A DNA stretch of 64,000 bases from Massilia agri. Lineage in GTDB: Bacteria > Pseudomonadota > Gammaproteobacteria > Burkholderiales > Burkholderiaceae_D. Positions within the stretch are counted from its first letter, which is position 1. Every line of letters begins with the position of its first letter. The notes under the pieces are model-generated. The model was not told the DNA's origin. It made no database searches and was given only the letters and a program-made list of their open reading frames with translations. The stretch spans positions 434,001 to 498,000 of the forward strand of contig NZ_JANUHA010000001.1 of NCBI RefSeq assembly GCF_024753255.1. Direction: 5' to 3'. A program made the position numbers and the translations under genes. Below are positions 35,897 through 45,896 of this stretch, piece after piece.

Positions 35897-37768
35897 ATGG
35901 ACAAGCAACTCATCACGGGACTCATCCTGGCGGGCGGCCGTGGCTCGCGCATGGGCAATGTCGACAAGGGCCTGCAGCCCTTTCGCGGCACCACGATGGC
36001 CCAGCACGTGCTGGAGCGCCTGGCGCCGCAGGTCGGCAATGTCATCATCAACGCCAACCGCAACCTGGATAGCTGGCGCGTCTTTAACGTGCCGGTGTGG
36101 CGGGACGAGACGCCGGATTTCGCAGGCCCGCTGGCCGGACTGGAAGCAGGCTTGCGCCACTGCGCCACGCCCTGGCTGCTGGCCGCACCCTGCGACTCAC
36201 CCTTCCTGCCGGGCGACCTGGCCGAGCGCCTGGCCGCCGCCGTCGAAGCCGAGGATGCCGACCTGGCCTTTGCCGTGACGCAAGAGCCGGGCATGCGCCC
36301 ACAGCCGCATCCGGTGTTTTGCCTGGTGAAGGCGAGCCGGCTGCCGCAGCTCTCGCAATACCTGCTCGAAGGCGGGCGGCGCGTGGACGGCTGGTACAAG
36401 GATCTGAAGGCGGTCGAGGTGCTGTTCGAGGATGCGGACGCCTTCCGCAACATCAATACGCTGGACGAGCTGAAGGGCCTGGACAATACGCTGCCGCCCT
36501 CGCTGGCGAGCGTGGTCAGCTGCCTGTCTTCCTATGATCCGGATGCCCTGCCGGTACGCGACGCCCAGCGCATCATCCGCGAGTTCGTGCAACCGGTTCG
36601 CGCTGTCGAGAAGGTCGCGCTGCGTTCTGCGCTCGGCCGCGTGCTCGCGGCGGACGTCATCTCCCCGATCAACGTCCCGGCCCACGACAACTCGGCCATG
36701 GACGGCTTCGCGCTGCGCGGCAGCGACCTGCGTGCCGACGCCCCTGTCACGCTGCGCGTGATCGGCACCACCTTCGCCGGCAATGCCTCCGGCATGGTCC
36801 CGGCGGCCGGCGAATGCGTGCGCATCATGACGGGCGGCGTCATGCCGGACGGCTGCGACAGCGTGGTGCCGCAGGAATTCGTCAGCCAGGATGGCGACAC
36901 CATCACCCTGCCGGCCGGCGTGATCCGCCCTGGCGACAACCGCCGCTTCGCCGGCGAAGACTTGAAAGCCGGTAGTCCAGCATTGAGCAAAGGCCGCGTG
37001 GTGCGTCCGCCCGACCTCGGCATGCTCGCCTCGCTCGGCGTTCCCGAAGTGGCGGTCCAGCGCCGCCTGCGGGTGGCCTTCTTCTCGACCGGCGACGAGC
37101 TGCGTTCGGTAGGCGAAGCACTCGATGAAGGCTGCGTCTACGACAGCAACCGCTACACGATCTACGGCATGCTGCAGCGCCTGGGCTGCGACATCGTCGA
37201 CATGGGCGTGGTGCGCGACGACCCGGACGCGCTGGAAGAAGCCTTGCGGAGCGCCTGCGAGAACGCCGACGCCATCATCACCTCGGGCGGCGTGTCGGTC
37301 GGCGCGGCCGACTACACCAAGCAGATCATGGCCAGGCTGGGTGACGTCACCTTCTGGAAGATCGGCATGCGGCCCGGACGCCCGCTTGCCTTCGGCCGCA
37401 TTCATTCCAACGGCCGCAGCGCTTTTCTGTTCGGCCTGCCGGGCAATCCGGTGGCGGTGATGGTGTCCTTCTACTTCTTCGCCCGCGAGGCCCTGCTGCG
37501 CATGATGGGCGCCGACGCGCCCCTGCCCCTGCTGCGTGCGCGCTCGAGCGGCGCGATCCGCAAGAAGCCCGGCCGCACGGAGTACCAGCGCGGCATCCTG
37601 TCGCGCGGCGCGGACGGCGAACCGGAGGTGCGCATCACGGGCTCGCAGGGCTCGGGCATCCTGCGCTCGATGTCGGAGGCGAATTGCATGGTGGTGCTGC
37701 ATGACGAGCAGGGCAATGTCGCAGCGGGAGACATGGTCGACGTGCTCGTGTTCGAAGGTTTGATGTAA
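35897..37768 (+). CDS. MobA-MoeA fusion: Mo-cofactor guanylyltransferase joined to molybdopterin molybdenumtransferase
   Basis: One open frame of 623 residues holds two normally separate enzymes. Residues 1 to about 198 are MobA, which adds GMP to the cofactor. The evidence is LILAGGRGSRMGNVDKGLQPF (9-29), the metal site PCDSPFLPGDLA (98-109) and the terminal NINTLDELKGL. From about residue 207 (VSCLSSYDPDALPV) it is a complete MoeA, which inserts molybdate into adenylylated molybdopterin: PAHDNSAMDGFAL (261-273), FFSTGDELRS, TSGGVSVGAADY, FGLPGNPVAVMVSF and the C-terminal beta-barrel domain. The junction has almost no linker and no in-frame stop. An internal GTG at 36512 lies where a separate MoeA would begin but has no clear ribosome binding site. 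The context moaA-[mobA-moeA] is a cofactor operon. Confidence 0.93.
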   Translation: MDKQLITGLILAGGRGSRMGNVDKGLQPFRGTTMAQHVLERLAPQVGNVIINANRNLDSWRVFNVPVWRDETPDFAGPLAGLEAGLRHCATPWLLAAPCDSPFLPGDLAERLAAAVEAEDADLAFAVTQEPGMRPQPHPVFCLVKASRLPQLSQYLLEGGRRVDGWYKDLKAVEVLFEDADAFRNINTLDELKGLDNTLPPSLASVVSCLSSYDPDALPVRDAQRIIREFVQPVRAVEKVALRSALGRVLAADVISPINVPAHDNSAMDGFALRGSDLRADAPVTLRVIGTTFAGNASGMVPAAGECVRIMTGGVMPDGCDSVVPQEFVSQDGDTITLPAGVIRPGDNRRFAGEDLKAGSPALSKGRVVRPPDLGMLASLGVPEVAVQRRLRVAFFSTGDELRSVGEALDEGCVYDSNRYTIYGMLQRLGCDIVDMGVVRDDPDALEEALRSACENADAIITSGGVSVGAADYTKQIMARLGDVTFWKIGMRPGRPLAFGRIHSNGRSAFLFGLPGNPVAVMVSFYFFAREALLRMMGADAPLPLLRARSSGAIRKKPGRTEYQRGILSRGADGEPEVRITGSQGSGILRSMSEANCMVVLHDEQGNVAAGDMVDVLVFEGLM

Positions 37769-37793
37769 TGCGCCGCGGCGACTGGAGAAATTC

Positions 37794-38342
37794 ATGACGG
37801 TCGCCCGCCAATCACTGCCCCTTTCGGCTGGCGTCGACGCTGGCCGGATCCTGAAAGTCAACCACGCTGGCGAGCACGGCGCGGTACACATTTACGCCGG
37901 TCAGATCCTGGCGGCACGGTTGAGAGCAAGCAGGCTAACCGCCGAGTTGGCGGAGTTCAAAGCGCACGAAGAGAAGCATCGCGCGATCTTTGGACATGAA
38001 CTCGAACGGCGTGGGCTACGTAAATGCCGTAGCTTCTGGATGTGTGCCGTGGGAGGCTATGGTCTGGGTATCCTGAGCGGTCTCATGGGCGAACAGGCAA
38101 TCGCCATCACCACCGTTGCAGTGGAGCGGGTCGTCCTGCGTCATCTGCATGGGCAGCTGGCCGAGCTCGGCGCCAGCGATCCCGCGGCAACTACTGCCAT
38201 CCTGCAGATCCTGGACGACGAACAACACCATCACGATCGATCGGCGATACGTCTCCACGCACCGGGACTGCTGTATCGAGCGCTCGAGCGCGCCGTATCG
38301 GGCGCGACCGAAGCCGTTATCTGGATCGGCATGCGGGTATAA
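37794..38342 (+). CDS. COQ7-type diiron hydroxylase (demethoxyubiquinone hydroxylase family)
   Basis: The 182-residue protein has the paired diiron ligand motifs of COQ7. These are Glu27 in VNHAGEHGAVHIYAGQ, the Glu/His pair in AHEEKHRAIF (59-65), Glu111 in AVERVVLRHL, and DDEQHHHD (141-148). COQ7 hydroxylates demethoxyubiquinone late in ubiquinone synthesis. The sequence style (NHAGEHGAV, RRGLRKCRSFWMCAVGGYGLG) looks closer to alphaproteobacterial and eukaryotic COQ7 than to the usual betaproteobacterial one. It may therefore be a second copy or an acquired gene. It follows the MobA-MoeA gene after 25 bases on the same strand. Confidence 0.85.
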   Translation: MTVARQSLPLSAGVDAGRILKVNHAGEHGAVHIYAGQILAARLRASRLTAELAEFKAHEEKHRAIFGHELERRGLRKCRSFWMCAVGGYGLGILSGLMGEQAIAITTVAVERVVLRHLHGQLAELGASDPAATTAILQILDDEQHHHDRSAIRLHAPGLLYRALERAVSGATEAVIWIGMRV

Positions 38343-38370
38343 GCGCCCGCGATGGCAGGCGCCATATTCG

Positions 38371-39690
38371 TCAGTCGTCAGTGTCGAGACGGTCGGGGCC
38401 GAGCATCAGCTGCGCCGCCTCGCTCGGCAGCGCTTCCACTGATTTCAGTTTCTTCGCCATCACCCGGCTGCGCACCTCGGCACTCTCGATGTTCTTGGCC
38501 GCCTTTTCCAGCGTCGCCTTGGTGGTGGCCAGCACGTCGCCGAACTTGGTGAACTCGGTCTTCACCGCGCCCAGCACCTGCCACACCTCGGACGAGCGCT
38601 TTTCCAGCGCCAGCGTGCGGAAGCCCATCTGCAGGCTGTTGAGCAGCGCGGAGAGGGTCGAGGGGCCGGCGATGGTCACGCGCAGCGAGCGCTGCAGGTC
38701 GTCGGCCAGGCCCGGGCGGCGCATGACTTCCGCGTAGAGGCCTTCGGTCGGCAGGAAGAGGATGGCGAAGTCGGTGGTCTGCGGCGGCGACACGTATTTC
38801 TCGCAGATGGTCTTGGCTTCGCCGCGCACCGCACGCTCGAGTTCCGCGCCTGCGCGCGCGACGCCGTCGGCGTCGGCCGTCTCGGCCGCTTCCAGCAGGC
38901 GTTCGTACTGCTCCTTCGGGAACTTGGCGTCGATCGGCAGCCACAGCGGCGGGCCGCCATCGACCACGCCCGGCAGCTTGATCGCGAATTCCACGCGCGC
39001 ATTGGAACCCGCCACGGTCTCGACGTTCTTGGCGTACTGGTCGACCGTCAGCACCTGCTCGAGCAGCATCTCGAGCTGCACTTCGCCCCAGGTGCCGCGG
39101 GTCTTGACGTTGGTGAGCACGCGCTTCAGGTCGCCCACGCCGATGGCCAGGGCCTGCATCTCGCCCAGTCCCTGGTGCACCTTTTCCAGGCGCTCGCTGA
39201 CCTGGCGGAAGGATTCCGTCAGGCGCGTTTCCAGTGTCGCGTGCAGCTTCTCGTCCACCGTCTGGCGCATTTCTTCCAGGCGTTTCGCGTTATCCGCTTG
39301 AAGATCGCGGATCTTGCTTTCCAGCGTGCCGCGCACCTCCAGCATGCGCTGGGCGTTCGATTCGGTCAGGTTCGACAGGGTCAGCTGCAGGGTGTCGGCG
39401 AAGCGCTTCAGCGAACGCGCCTGCTCTTCGCGGCTGCTCCCCGACTGCAGCTGCATCTGCTGGCGCATGCTGTCGAACTGCTGCACGCTCGCGGCGTGGT
39501 ACTGGCCCATGTGGCCCGCCACTTCCTGGCGCGTGGCCTGTGCGGTGGATTGCATCTCCAGACGCAGCTCGCGCTCCAGGCGCTCGATGTGGCGGGCATC
39601 GCCATTGGAACGGGCGCGCGCCAGCAACAGGAGCTGCAGGACGATCACGACGACCAGGGCCAGCAGCAGAACGATCTCGATGATGCTCAT
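38371..39690 (-). CDS. rmuC: DNA recombination protein RmuC
   Basis: RmuC limits recombination between short inverted repeats; it carries a predicted nuclease core of the PD-(D/E)XK type. The 439-residue protein starts with one membrane helix (IIEIVLLLALVVVIVLQLLLLA). It continues with a long coiled coil (about 30-165) and then the RmuC core: WGEVQLEMLLEQVL, ARVEFAIKLPG, and LWLPIDAKFPKEQYERLLEA with the probable catalytic Asp/Lys. Further core blocks are AILFLPTEGLYAEVMRRPGL and VTIAGPSTLSALLNSLQMGFR. It follows the globin gene by 3 bases on the same strand. Confidence 0.95.
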   Translation of the reverse strand: MSIIEIVLLLALVVVIVLQLLLLARARSNGDARHIERLERELRLEMQSTAQATRQEVAGHMGQYHAASVQQFDSMRQQMQLQSGSSREEQARSLKRFADTLQLTLSNLTESNAQRMLEVRGTLESKIRDLQADNAKRLEEMRQTVDEKLHATLETRLTESFRQVSERLEKVHQGLGEMQALAIGVGDLKRVLTNVKTRGTWGEVQLEMLLEQVLTVDQYAKNVETVAGSNARVEFAIKLPGVVDGGPPLWLPIDAKFPKEQYERLLEAAETADADGVARAGAELERAVRGEAKTICEKYVSPPQTTDFAILFLPTEGLYAEVMRRPGLADDLQRSLRVTIAGPSTLSALLNSLQMGFRTLALEKRSSEVWQVLGAVKTEFTKFGDVLATTKATLEKAAKNIESAEVRSRVMAKKLKSVEALPSEAAQLMLGPDRLDTDD

Positions 39691-39693
39691 GAC

Positions 39694-40098
39694 TCAGTCG
39701 GCTTTATTCCGCATCCAGTCGGCGGTGTGGAAGAAGGACTGCATCATCCGCACGCGCAGCGCGTCGTCGTAGCCCAGGTCTTCCATGGCCCAGGCCATCG
39801 CGCGCAGCCACTGGTCGCGCTCCCTGGTGCCGATGGCGAAAGGCAGGTGGCGCGCGCGCAGGCGCGGGTGGCCGTAGCGCTCCACGAACAGGTCGGGCCC
39901 GCCCATCCAGCCGGACAGGAACATGAACAGCTTCTCGCGCGAGCTGTCGTTGGGGACCGGGTGCATCGCATGGATCTCGGCGAATTCGGGCTCGAGCTGC
40001 ATCAGGTCGTAGAAGCGGTCGACCAGTTCGCGCAGGCGCGCCTCGCCGCCCATGATTTCGTACAGCGTTTGTGCTTCGGGGGTGTTCGGTTCAGACAT
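39694..40098 (-). CDS. Truncated hemoglobin, group II
   Basis: This is a 134-residue globin of the 2-on-2 type (TrHbO-like). Tyr30 at position B10 (VDRFYDLM), the E-helix, and FVERYGHPRLRARHLPF with the proximal His84 are visible. Trp97 of the family signature is in RDQWLRAMAWAMEDLG. The ATG at 40098 is chosen because it opens MSEPNTPEAQTLYEIMGG, the typical start. Members bind oxygen and nitric oxide and are linked to peroxide or NO handling. It is coupled to rmuC (GCCGACTGAGTCATG, 3 bases between genes). Confidence 0.92.
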   Translation of the reverse strand: MSEPNTPEAQTLYEIMGGEARLRELVDRFYDLMQLEPEFAEIHAMHPVPNDSSREKLFMFLSGWMGGPDLFVERYGHPRLRARHLPFAIGTRERDQWLRAMAWAMEDLGYDDALRVRMMQSFFHTADWMRNKAD

Positions 40099-40263
40099 GC
40101 CGGCAATGATAGCGCAGCCGGGACCTGCCGGGTTGGCCAGGATGTGGAATTCGTGGCGAATTGCGATACGCCGGGTGCCGCGTCGCGCTACCCGGCGGGA
40201 AGCGCTGGCATGCGGGGATTCGCCTGCCAATAATGGCGCCACAACCTGTTCTGGAGTGATGTC

Positions 40264-41682
40264 ATGCGCCCATCCTGCGTTTCCTCGCTCGTCAACGATA
40301 TCCATTCGGCACTCAACCCGACACACGTTGCGGCCATCTACCAGCCGCGCTCCCTGCTCGACATCTGCGCCTGCATCAGGGAGGCTGCGCGGCAGGGGCT
40401 GGCGCTCTCCGTCTGCGGCGGACGGCATGCCATGGGCGGCCAGCAATTCGCCAGCGGCGACGTGCTGCTCGACATGCGGCAGATGCGCCGCGTGCTGGCC
40501 TTCGACGCCGCCGCCGGCCTGATCGAGGTCGAGGCCGGCATCCAGTGGCCCGAACTGATCGACTACCTGGAAACGGCGCCGGCGCCGCAAGGCCGGCGCT
40601 GGGCCATTCGCCAGAAGCAGACGGGCGCGGACCGGCTCTCGCTCGGCGGTTGCCTCGCCGCCAACATCCATGGACGCGGCCTGCGCATGCGCCCTTTCAT
40701 CGACGACGTCGAAGCCTTTACGCTGGTCGATGCGAATGGTGAGGTGCTGCAGTGCAGCCGCGCCAGGAACCGCGAACTGTTCGCCCTGGCGATCGGCGGC
40801 TACGGCCTGTTCGGCGTCGTCGCCAGCCTGACCCTGCGCCTGGCGCCGCGCCAGGCGATGCGGCGCGACGTGACCCTGCTCCAGCTGGACGAACTCATGC
40901 CCGCGTTTGCAGAGCGCATCGCGGCCGGCCATGTATTCGGCGACTTCCAGTTCGCCATCGATCCCGCATCGCCCGACTTCCTGGATCGCGGCGTGTTCTC
41001 CTGCTATGTGCCCGTCGACGACCTCACCCCCGAGGCAGGCAGGGAGCTGTCCGGGCAGGACTGGCGCGCTCTCCTGCATCTGGCGCACACCGACAAGAGC
41101 CGTGCCTTCGCATGCTATGCGCGCCACTACCTGGCGACGGACGGGCAAACCTACTGGAACGACCGCCTGCAGCAGAGTGTCTACCTGGACGGCTACCACC
41201 ACGAGATCGACCGCGCGCTGCAGCATTGCGGCTCGGAGGTGATCGGCGAGCTGTACGTGCCGCGTACCCGGCTGGTGGACTTCATGCGCGCGGCGGCAAG
41301 CGACTTCCGGCAGCACGGCGTGGACCTCATCTACGGAACCATCCGCCTGATCGAACGCGACACGGAGAGCTTCCTGCCCTGGGCGCGCCAGGACTATGCC
41401 TGCGTGATTTTCAACCTGCATACCCCGCACACGGCGGAAGGCATCGCCGCGACGGAACGCAGCTTTCGCCGCCTCATCGACCTGGCCATCGCACGCGAGG
41501 GCAGCTTCTACCTCACCTACTCGCGCGCCGCCAGCGCAGACCAGGTGCGCGCCTGCCATCCGCGACTTGCGCTGCTCTTCGAGGCGAAGCGCCGCTACGA
41601 CCCGCAGCAGCGCTTCCAGAGCGACTGGTACCGCCATTACCGCGCACTGCTGGAAGGCGCGCCGGCAGACCTGGCGGCCTGA
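40264..41682 (+). CDS. FAD-binding oxidoreductase (FAD_binding_4, GlcD/BBE-like)
   Basis: The 472-residue protein has a PCMH-type FAD domain (about 20-200): QPRSLLDICACIREA, SVCGGRHAMGGQQFASGDVLLDMRQM and LSLGGCLAANIHGRGL. His55 in GGRHAMG is at the position used for covalent flavin attachment in several relatives. The C-terminal segment RRYDPQQRFQSDWYRHY is the usual closing motif. Substrates in the family include sugars, sugar alcohols and hydroxy acids, and the substrate here is unknown. The start is an ATG with GGAGTGATGTC upstream. It is monocistronic and convergent with the permease gene. Confidence 0.88.
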   Translation: MRPSCVSSLVNDIHSALNPTHVAAIYQPRSLLDICACIREAARQGLALSVCGGRHAMGGQQFASGDVLLDMRQMRRVLAFDAAAGLIEVEAGIQWPELIDYLETAPAPQGRRWAIRQKQTGADRLSLGGCLAANIHGRGLRMRPFIDDVEAFTLVDANGEVLQCSRARNRELFALAIGGYGLFGVVASLTLRLAPRQAMRRDVTLLQLDELMPAFAERIAAGHVFGDFQFAIDPASPDFLDRGVFSCYVPVDDLTPEAGRELSGQDWRALLHLAHTDKSRAFACYARHYLATDGQTYWNDRLQQSVYLDGYHHEIDRALQHCGSEVIGELYVPRTRLVDFMRAAASDFRQHGVDLIYGTIRLIERDTESFLPWARQDYACVIFNLHTPHTAEGIAATERSFRRLIDLAIAREGSFYLTYSRAASADQVRACHPRLALLFEAKRRYDPQQRFQSDWYRHYRALLEGAPADLAA

Positions 41683-41695
41683 AGCCGATGAACGC

Positions 41696-44239
41696 TTATG
41701 CCTCGCGCAGCGTCTGCAGCGGCGGCTGGCGCAGCACGCTGCGCAGGCCCAGCCAGCCGCCGATCAGGGCGCACACGGCGCCCACCGCCACGCCCGCCAG
41801 CCACACCTGCGGCTCGAAGCGCCAGGCGAACTTGAACGCGTATTCGGCCAGCGCCCAGCCCATCGCCGCCGCTCCGGTCGCCGCCAGCACGCCGGACAGG
41901 CCGCCGACCAGCACGAACTCGATGCGCTGCGCCTGGGCCAGCTGGCCTTTCGTCGCGCCGAGGGCCCGCAGCAGCCCGGCTTCGCGGGTGCGCTCGGCCT
42001 GCGACCCCATCAGGGCCGCGTACAGCACCAGCACGCCGGAGGCCAGGGTGAAGGTGAACAGGAACTCGACCGCCACCACCACCTGGTCCAGCACGTCCTG
42101 CAGCTGGCGGATGATGCCGGAGACGTCGATCACGCTCAGGTTCGGGTAGTTGCGGCTCAGGCTGTTGGTCAGCTCATTCGCGCCGCTGGCCGCGCCGCCC
42201 GGCAGGTGGAAGGCCGTCATATAGCTCTTCGGCGCATTGACCATGGCTTGCGGGTTGATGATGACGAAGAAGTTGGCGCGCATCGAGCCCCATTCCAGCT
42301 TGCGCAGGCTCGTGATCTTCGCTTCCACCGGGATGCCGCCCATGTCGAAGCGCATCACGTCGCCCAGCTTGAGCTTGAGGCGCGTGGCCAGGCTCTGCTC
42401 GACCGAGGCCTCGGCCACGCCGGGCGCATCCTTGTACCAGCTGCCGGCGACGATCTCGTTCGTCTCGGGCATGTCCTTCATGGTGGACAGGTTGAATTCG
42501 CGCTCGGCCATGCGGCGCGCGTCGCCGTCCTGGTAGGTGTCGCGGGTGACCGGCTTGCCGTTCAGGGCCGTGAAGCGGCCGCGGATCATCGGGTAGAGCA
42601 CGACGTTCTTCACGCCGGCGCCGCGCAGCTGCTGCTCGACCCCGGCCGCCTGCTCCGGCTGGATATTGATGATGAAGCGGTTCGGCGCATCCGGCGGCGT
42701 GGCGGTGCGCCAGGCCGACATCAGGTCGCCGCGCACGACGGTGAGAATCAGCAGCGCCATCAGGCCGAGCGACAGCGAGACCACCTGCACCACGGTGGCG
42801 CCGGGGCGGCGCTGCAGCGAGGTGATGGCGAAGCGCCAGGCCTGGTGCTTGAAGAGGCCGCGCAGGTGGCGCAAGCCGCGCAGGCCGAGCCAGGCGACCA
42901 GCGCGAACACGCCCAGGCCGCCGAGGAAACCGCCGGCCGTCATCAGGGCAATCCTGGTGTCCCCCGCCTGCCACAGCAGCAGCGCGAGGAAGACGCCGAT
43001 CCCGAGGCCATAGGTGGCCAGGGCCAGCGGCTGGGGCGCGGCCGCTTCGCGCCGGATCACGCGGTTGTGCGGCACGTTGCGCAGCTGGAGCACCGGCGGC
43101 AGCGCGAAGCCGACCAGCAGCAGCATGCCGGTCGCCACACCCTGCAGGGCCGGCAGGATCGACACCGGCGGCAGGTCCGGCGGCAGCAGATCGCCGATCA
43201 GTGCGATCAGGATGAAGTGGGCGCCGAAGCCCACCAGCACGCCCAGCAGGCTGCCCGCCAGGCCGACGAGGGTGAATTCGATCAGGTACATGGCGCCGAC
43301 CTGGTTCTGGGTCATGCCGAGGCAGCGCAGCATGGCGCAGGCGTCCAGGTGGCGCTGCATGAAGCGGCGCGCCGCCATCGCCACCGCCACGGCGGCCAGC
43401 ATGGCCGAGAGCAGGCCGACCAGGGACAGGAAGCTGTCCGCGCGGTCGAGCGTGGCGCGCATCTCGGGGCGGCCGTTCTCCAGGGTTTCGATGCGCACGC
43501 CGCGCACATTGTTGGTCTTGATGTCGCTGCGCAGCCAGGCTTCATACGCCTGGACGGGGGCCAGATCGTTCTTCGAGGGCGAGGCCACCTGCAGGCGGTA
43601 GGCCACGCGCGAGAAGGGATCGACCAGTTTCGTGGCCGGCAGGTCCTGCAGCGAGAGCATCACGCGCGGCGCGAAGTTGGCGAACGAGGCGCCCTTGTCC
43701 GGTTCGGCCGCGATCAGCTGGGCGATGCGGAAGGTCTTTTCGCCGAGCTGGATACTGCCGCCCACCCTTGTTCGCAGGGCCGGCAGCAGGTTGGCGTCGA
43801 CCCAGACCGTCCCGGGTTCCGGGATGCCCGTGGTCTTCGCGCCGAGCGCCCGGCTGGCGGCATCGGGGTCGGTACTGATACTGAGCTGGCCGCGCAGCGG
43901 GTAGCCCTTCGAGACCGCCTTGACGGCGGCCAGCTTGGCCTGCGTGTCCTCGCCTTCCCCGGCCTGGGCCATGCTCTGGAAGGCCGTGAAGTCGGCCACC
44001 AGCAGGCCGCGGCGCCGCGCCTCCTCGCGCCAGCGCTCGGGCACCGGGTCGTCGGCATTGACCAGCAGGTCGGCGCCCAGCAGCTGGTGCGCATCGCGCT
44101 CGAGGCCCGTGCGCATGCGGTCGATGAAGAAGCCGACCGAGGACAGGGCCGACACGGCGACGACCAGCGCCACCAGCAGGAAGCGCAGCTCGCCGGCGCG
44201 CCAGTCGCGTGCGGTCATGCGGAGGGACTGGAGGAACAT
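41696..44239 (-). CDS. Large FtsX-like ABC permease (YbbP family)
   Basis: The 847-residue membrane protein has the YbbP layout. It has an N-terminal helix (LRFLLVALVVAVSALSSVGFFIDRM) and a large periplasmic domain. Three helices of the first FtsX domain follow (SLVGLLSAMLAAVAVAMA to ILPALQGVATGMLLLVGFALPPVLQLRNVP), then a second pair, another periplasmic domain and a C-terminal FtsX domain (AALMGSQAERTREAGLLRALGATKGQLAQAQRIEF). YbbA-YbbP-type exporters are thought to extract lipids or hydrophobic compounds. The cognate ATPase is normally next door but is absent here. The gene starts 9 bases after the stop of the deaminase gene. Confidence 0.92.
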   Translation of the reverse strand: MFLQSLRMTARDWRAGELRFLLVALVVAVSALSSVGFFIDRMRTGLERDAHQLLGADLLVNADDPVPERWREEARRRGLLVADFTAFQSMAQAGEGEDTQAKLAAVKAVSKGYPLRGQLSISTDPDAASRALGAKTTGIPEPGTVWVDANLLPALRTRVGGSIQLGEKTFRIAQLIAAEPDKGASFANFAPRVMLSLQDLPATKLVDPFSRVAYRLQVASPSKNDLAPVQAYEAWLRSDIKTNNVRGVRIETLENGRPEMRATLDRADSFLSLVGLLSAMLAAVAVAMAARRFMQRHLDACAMLRCLGMTQNQVGAMYLIEFTLVGLAGSLLGVLVGFGAHFILIALIGDLLPPDLPPVSILPALQGVATGMLLLVGFALPPVLQLRNVPHNRVIRREAAAPQPLALATYGLGIGVFLALLLWQAGDTRIALMTAGGFLGGLGVFALVAWLGLRGLRHLRGLFKHQAWRFAITSLQRRPGATVVQVVSLSLGLMALLILTVVRGDLMSAWRTATPPDAPNRFIINIQPEQAAGVEQQLRGAGVKNVVLYPMIRGRFTALNGKPVTRDTYQDGDARRMAEREFNLSTMKDMPETNEIVAGSWYKDAPGVAEASVEQSLATRLKLKLGDVMRFDMGGIPVEAKITSLRKLEWGSMRANFFVIINPQAMVNAPKSYMTAFHLPGGAASGANELTNSLSRNYPNLSVIDVSGIIRQLQDVLDQVVVAVEFLFTFTLASGVLVLYAALMGSQAERTREAGLLRALGATKGQLAQAQRIEFVLVGGLSGVLAATGAAAMGWALAEYAFKFAWRFEPQVWLAGVAVGAVCALIGGWLGLRSVLRQPPLQTLREA

Positions 44240-44248
44240 GGGACGTCC

Positions 44249-45808
<1,560 letters not shown>

Positions 45809-45896
45809 TCACGGACTGCCGAGACAGTGATTGTTCGCACACGGAATGCGCTGCGGTTCGCCCGCTGGGGATTCCGCCCACTAAAGGACATTCGAA

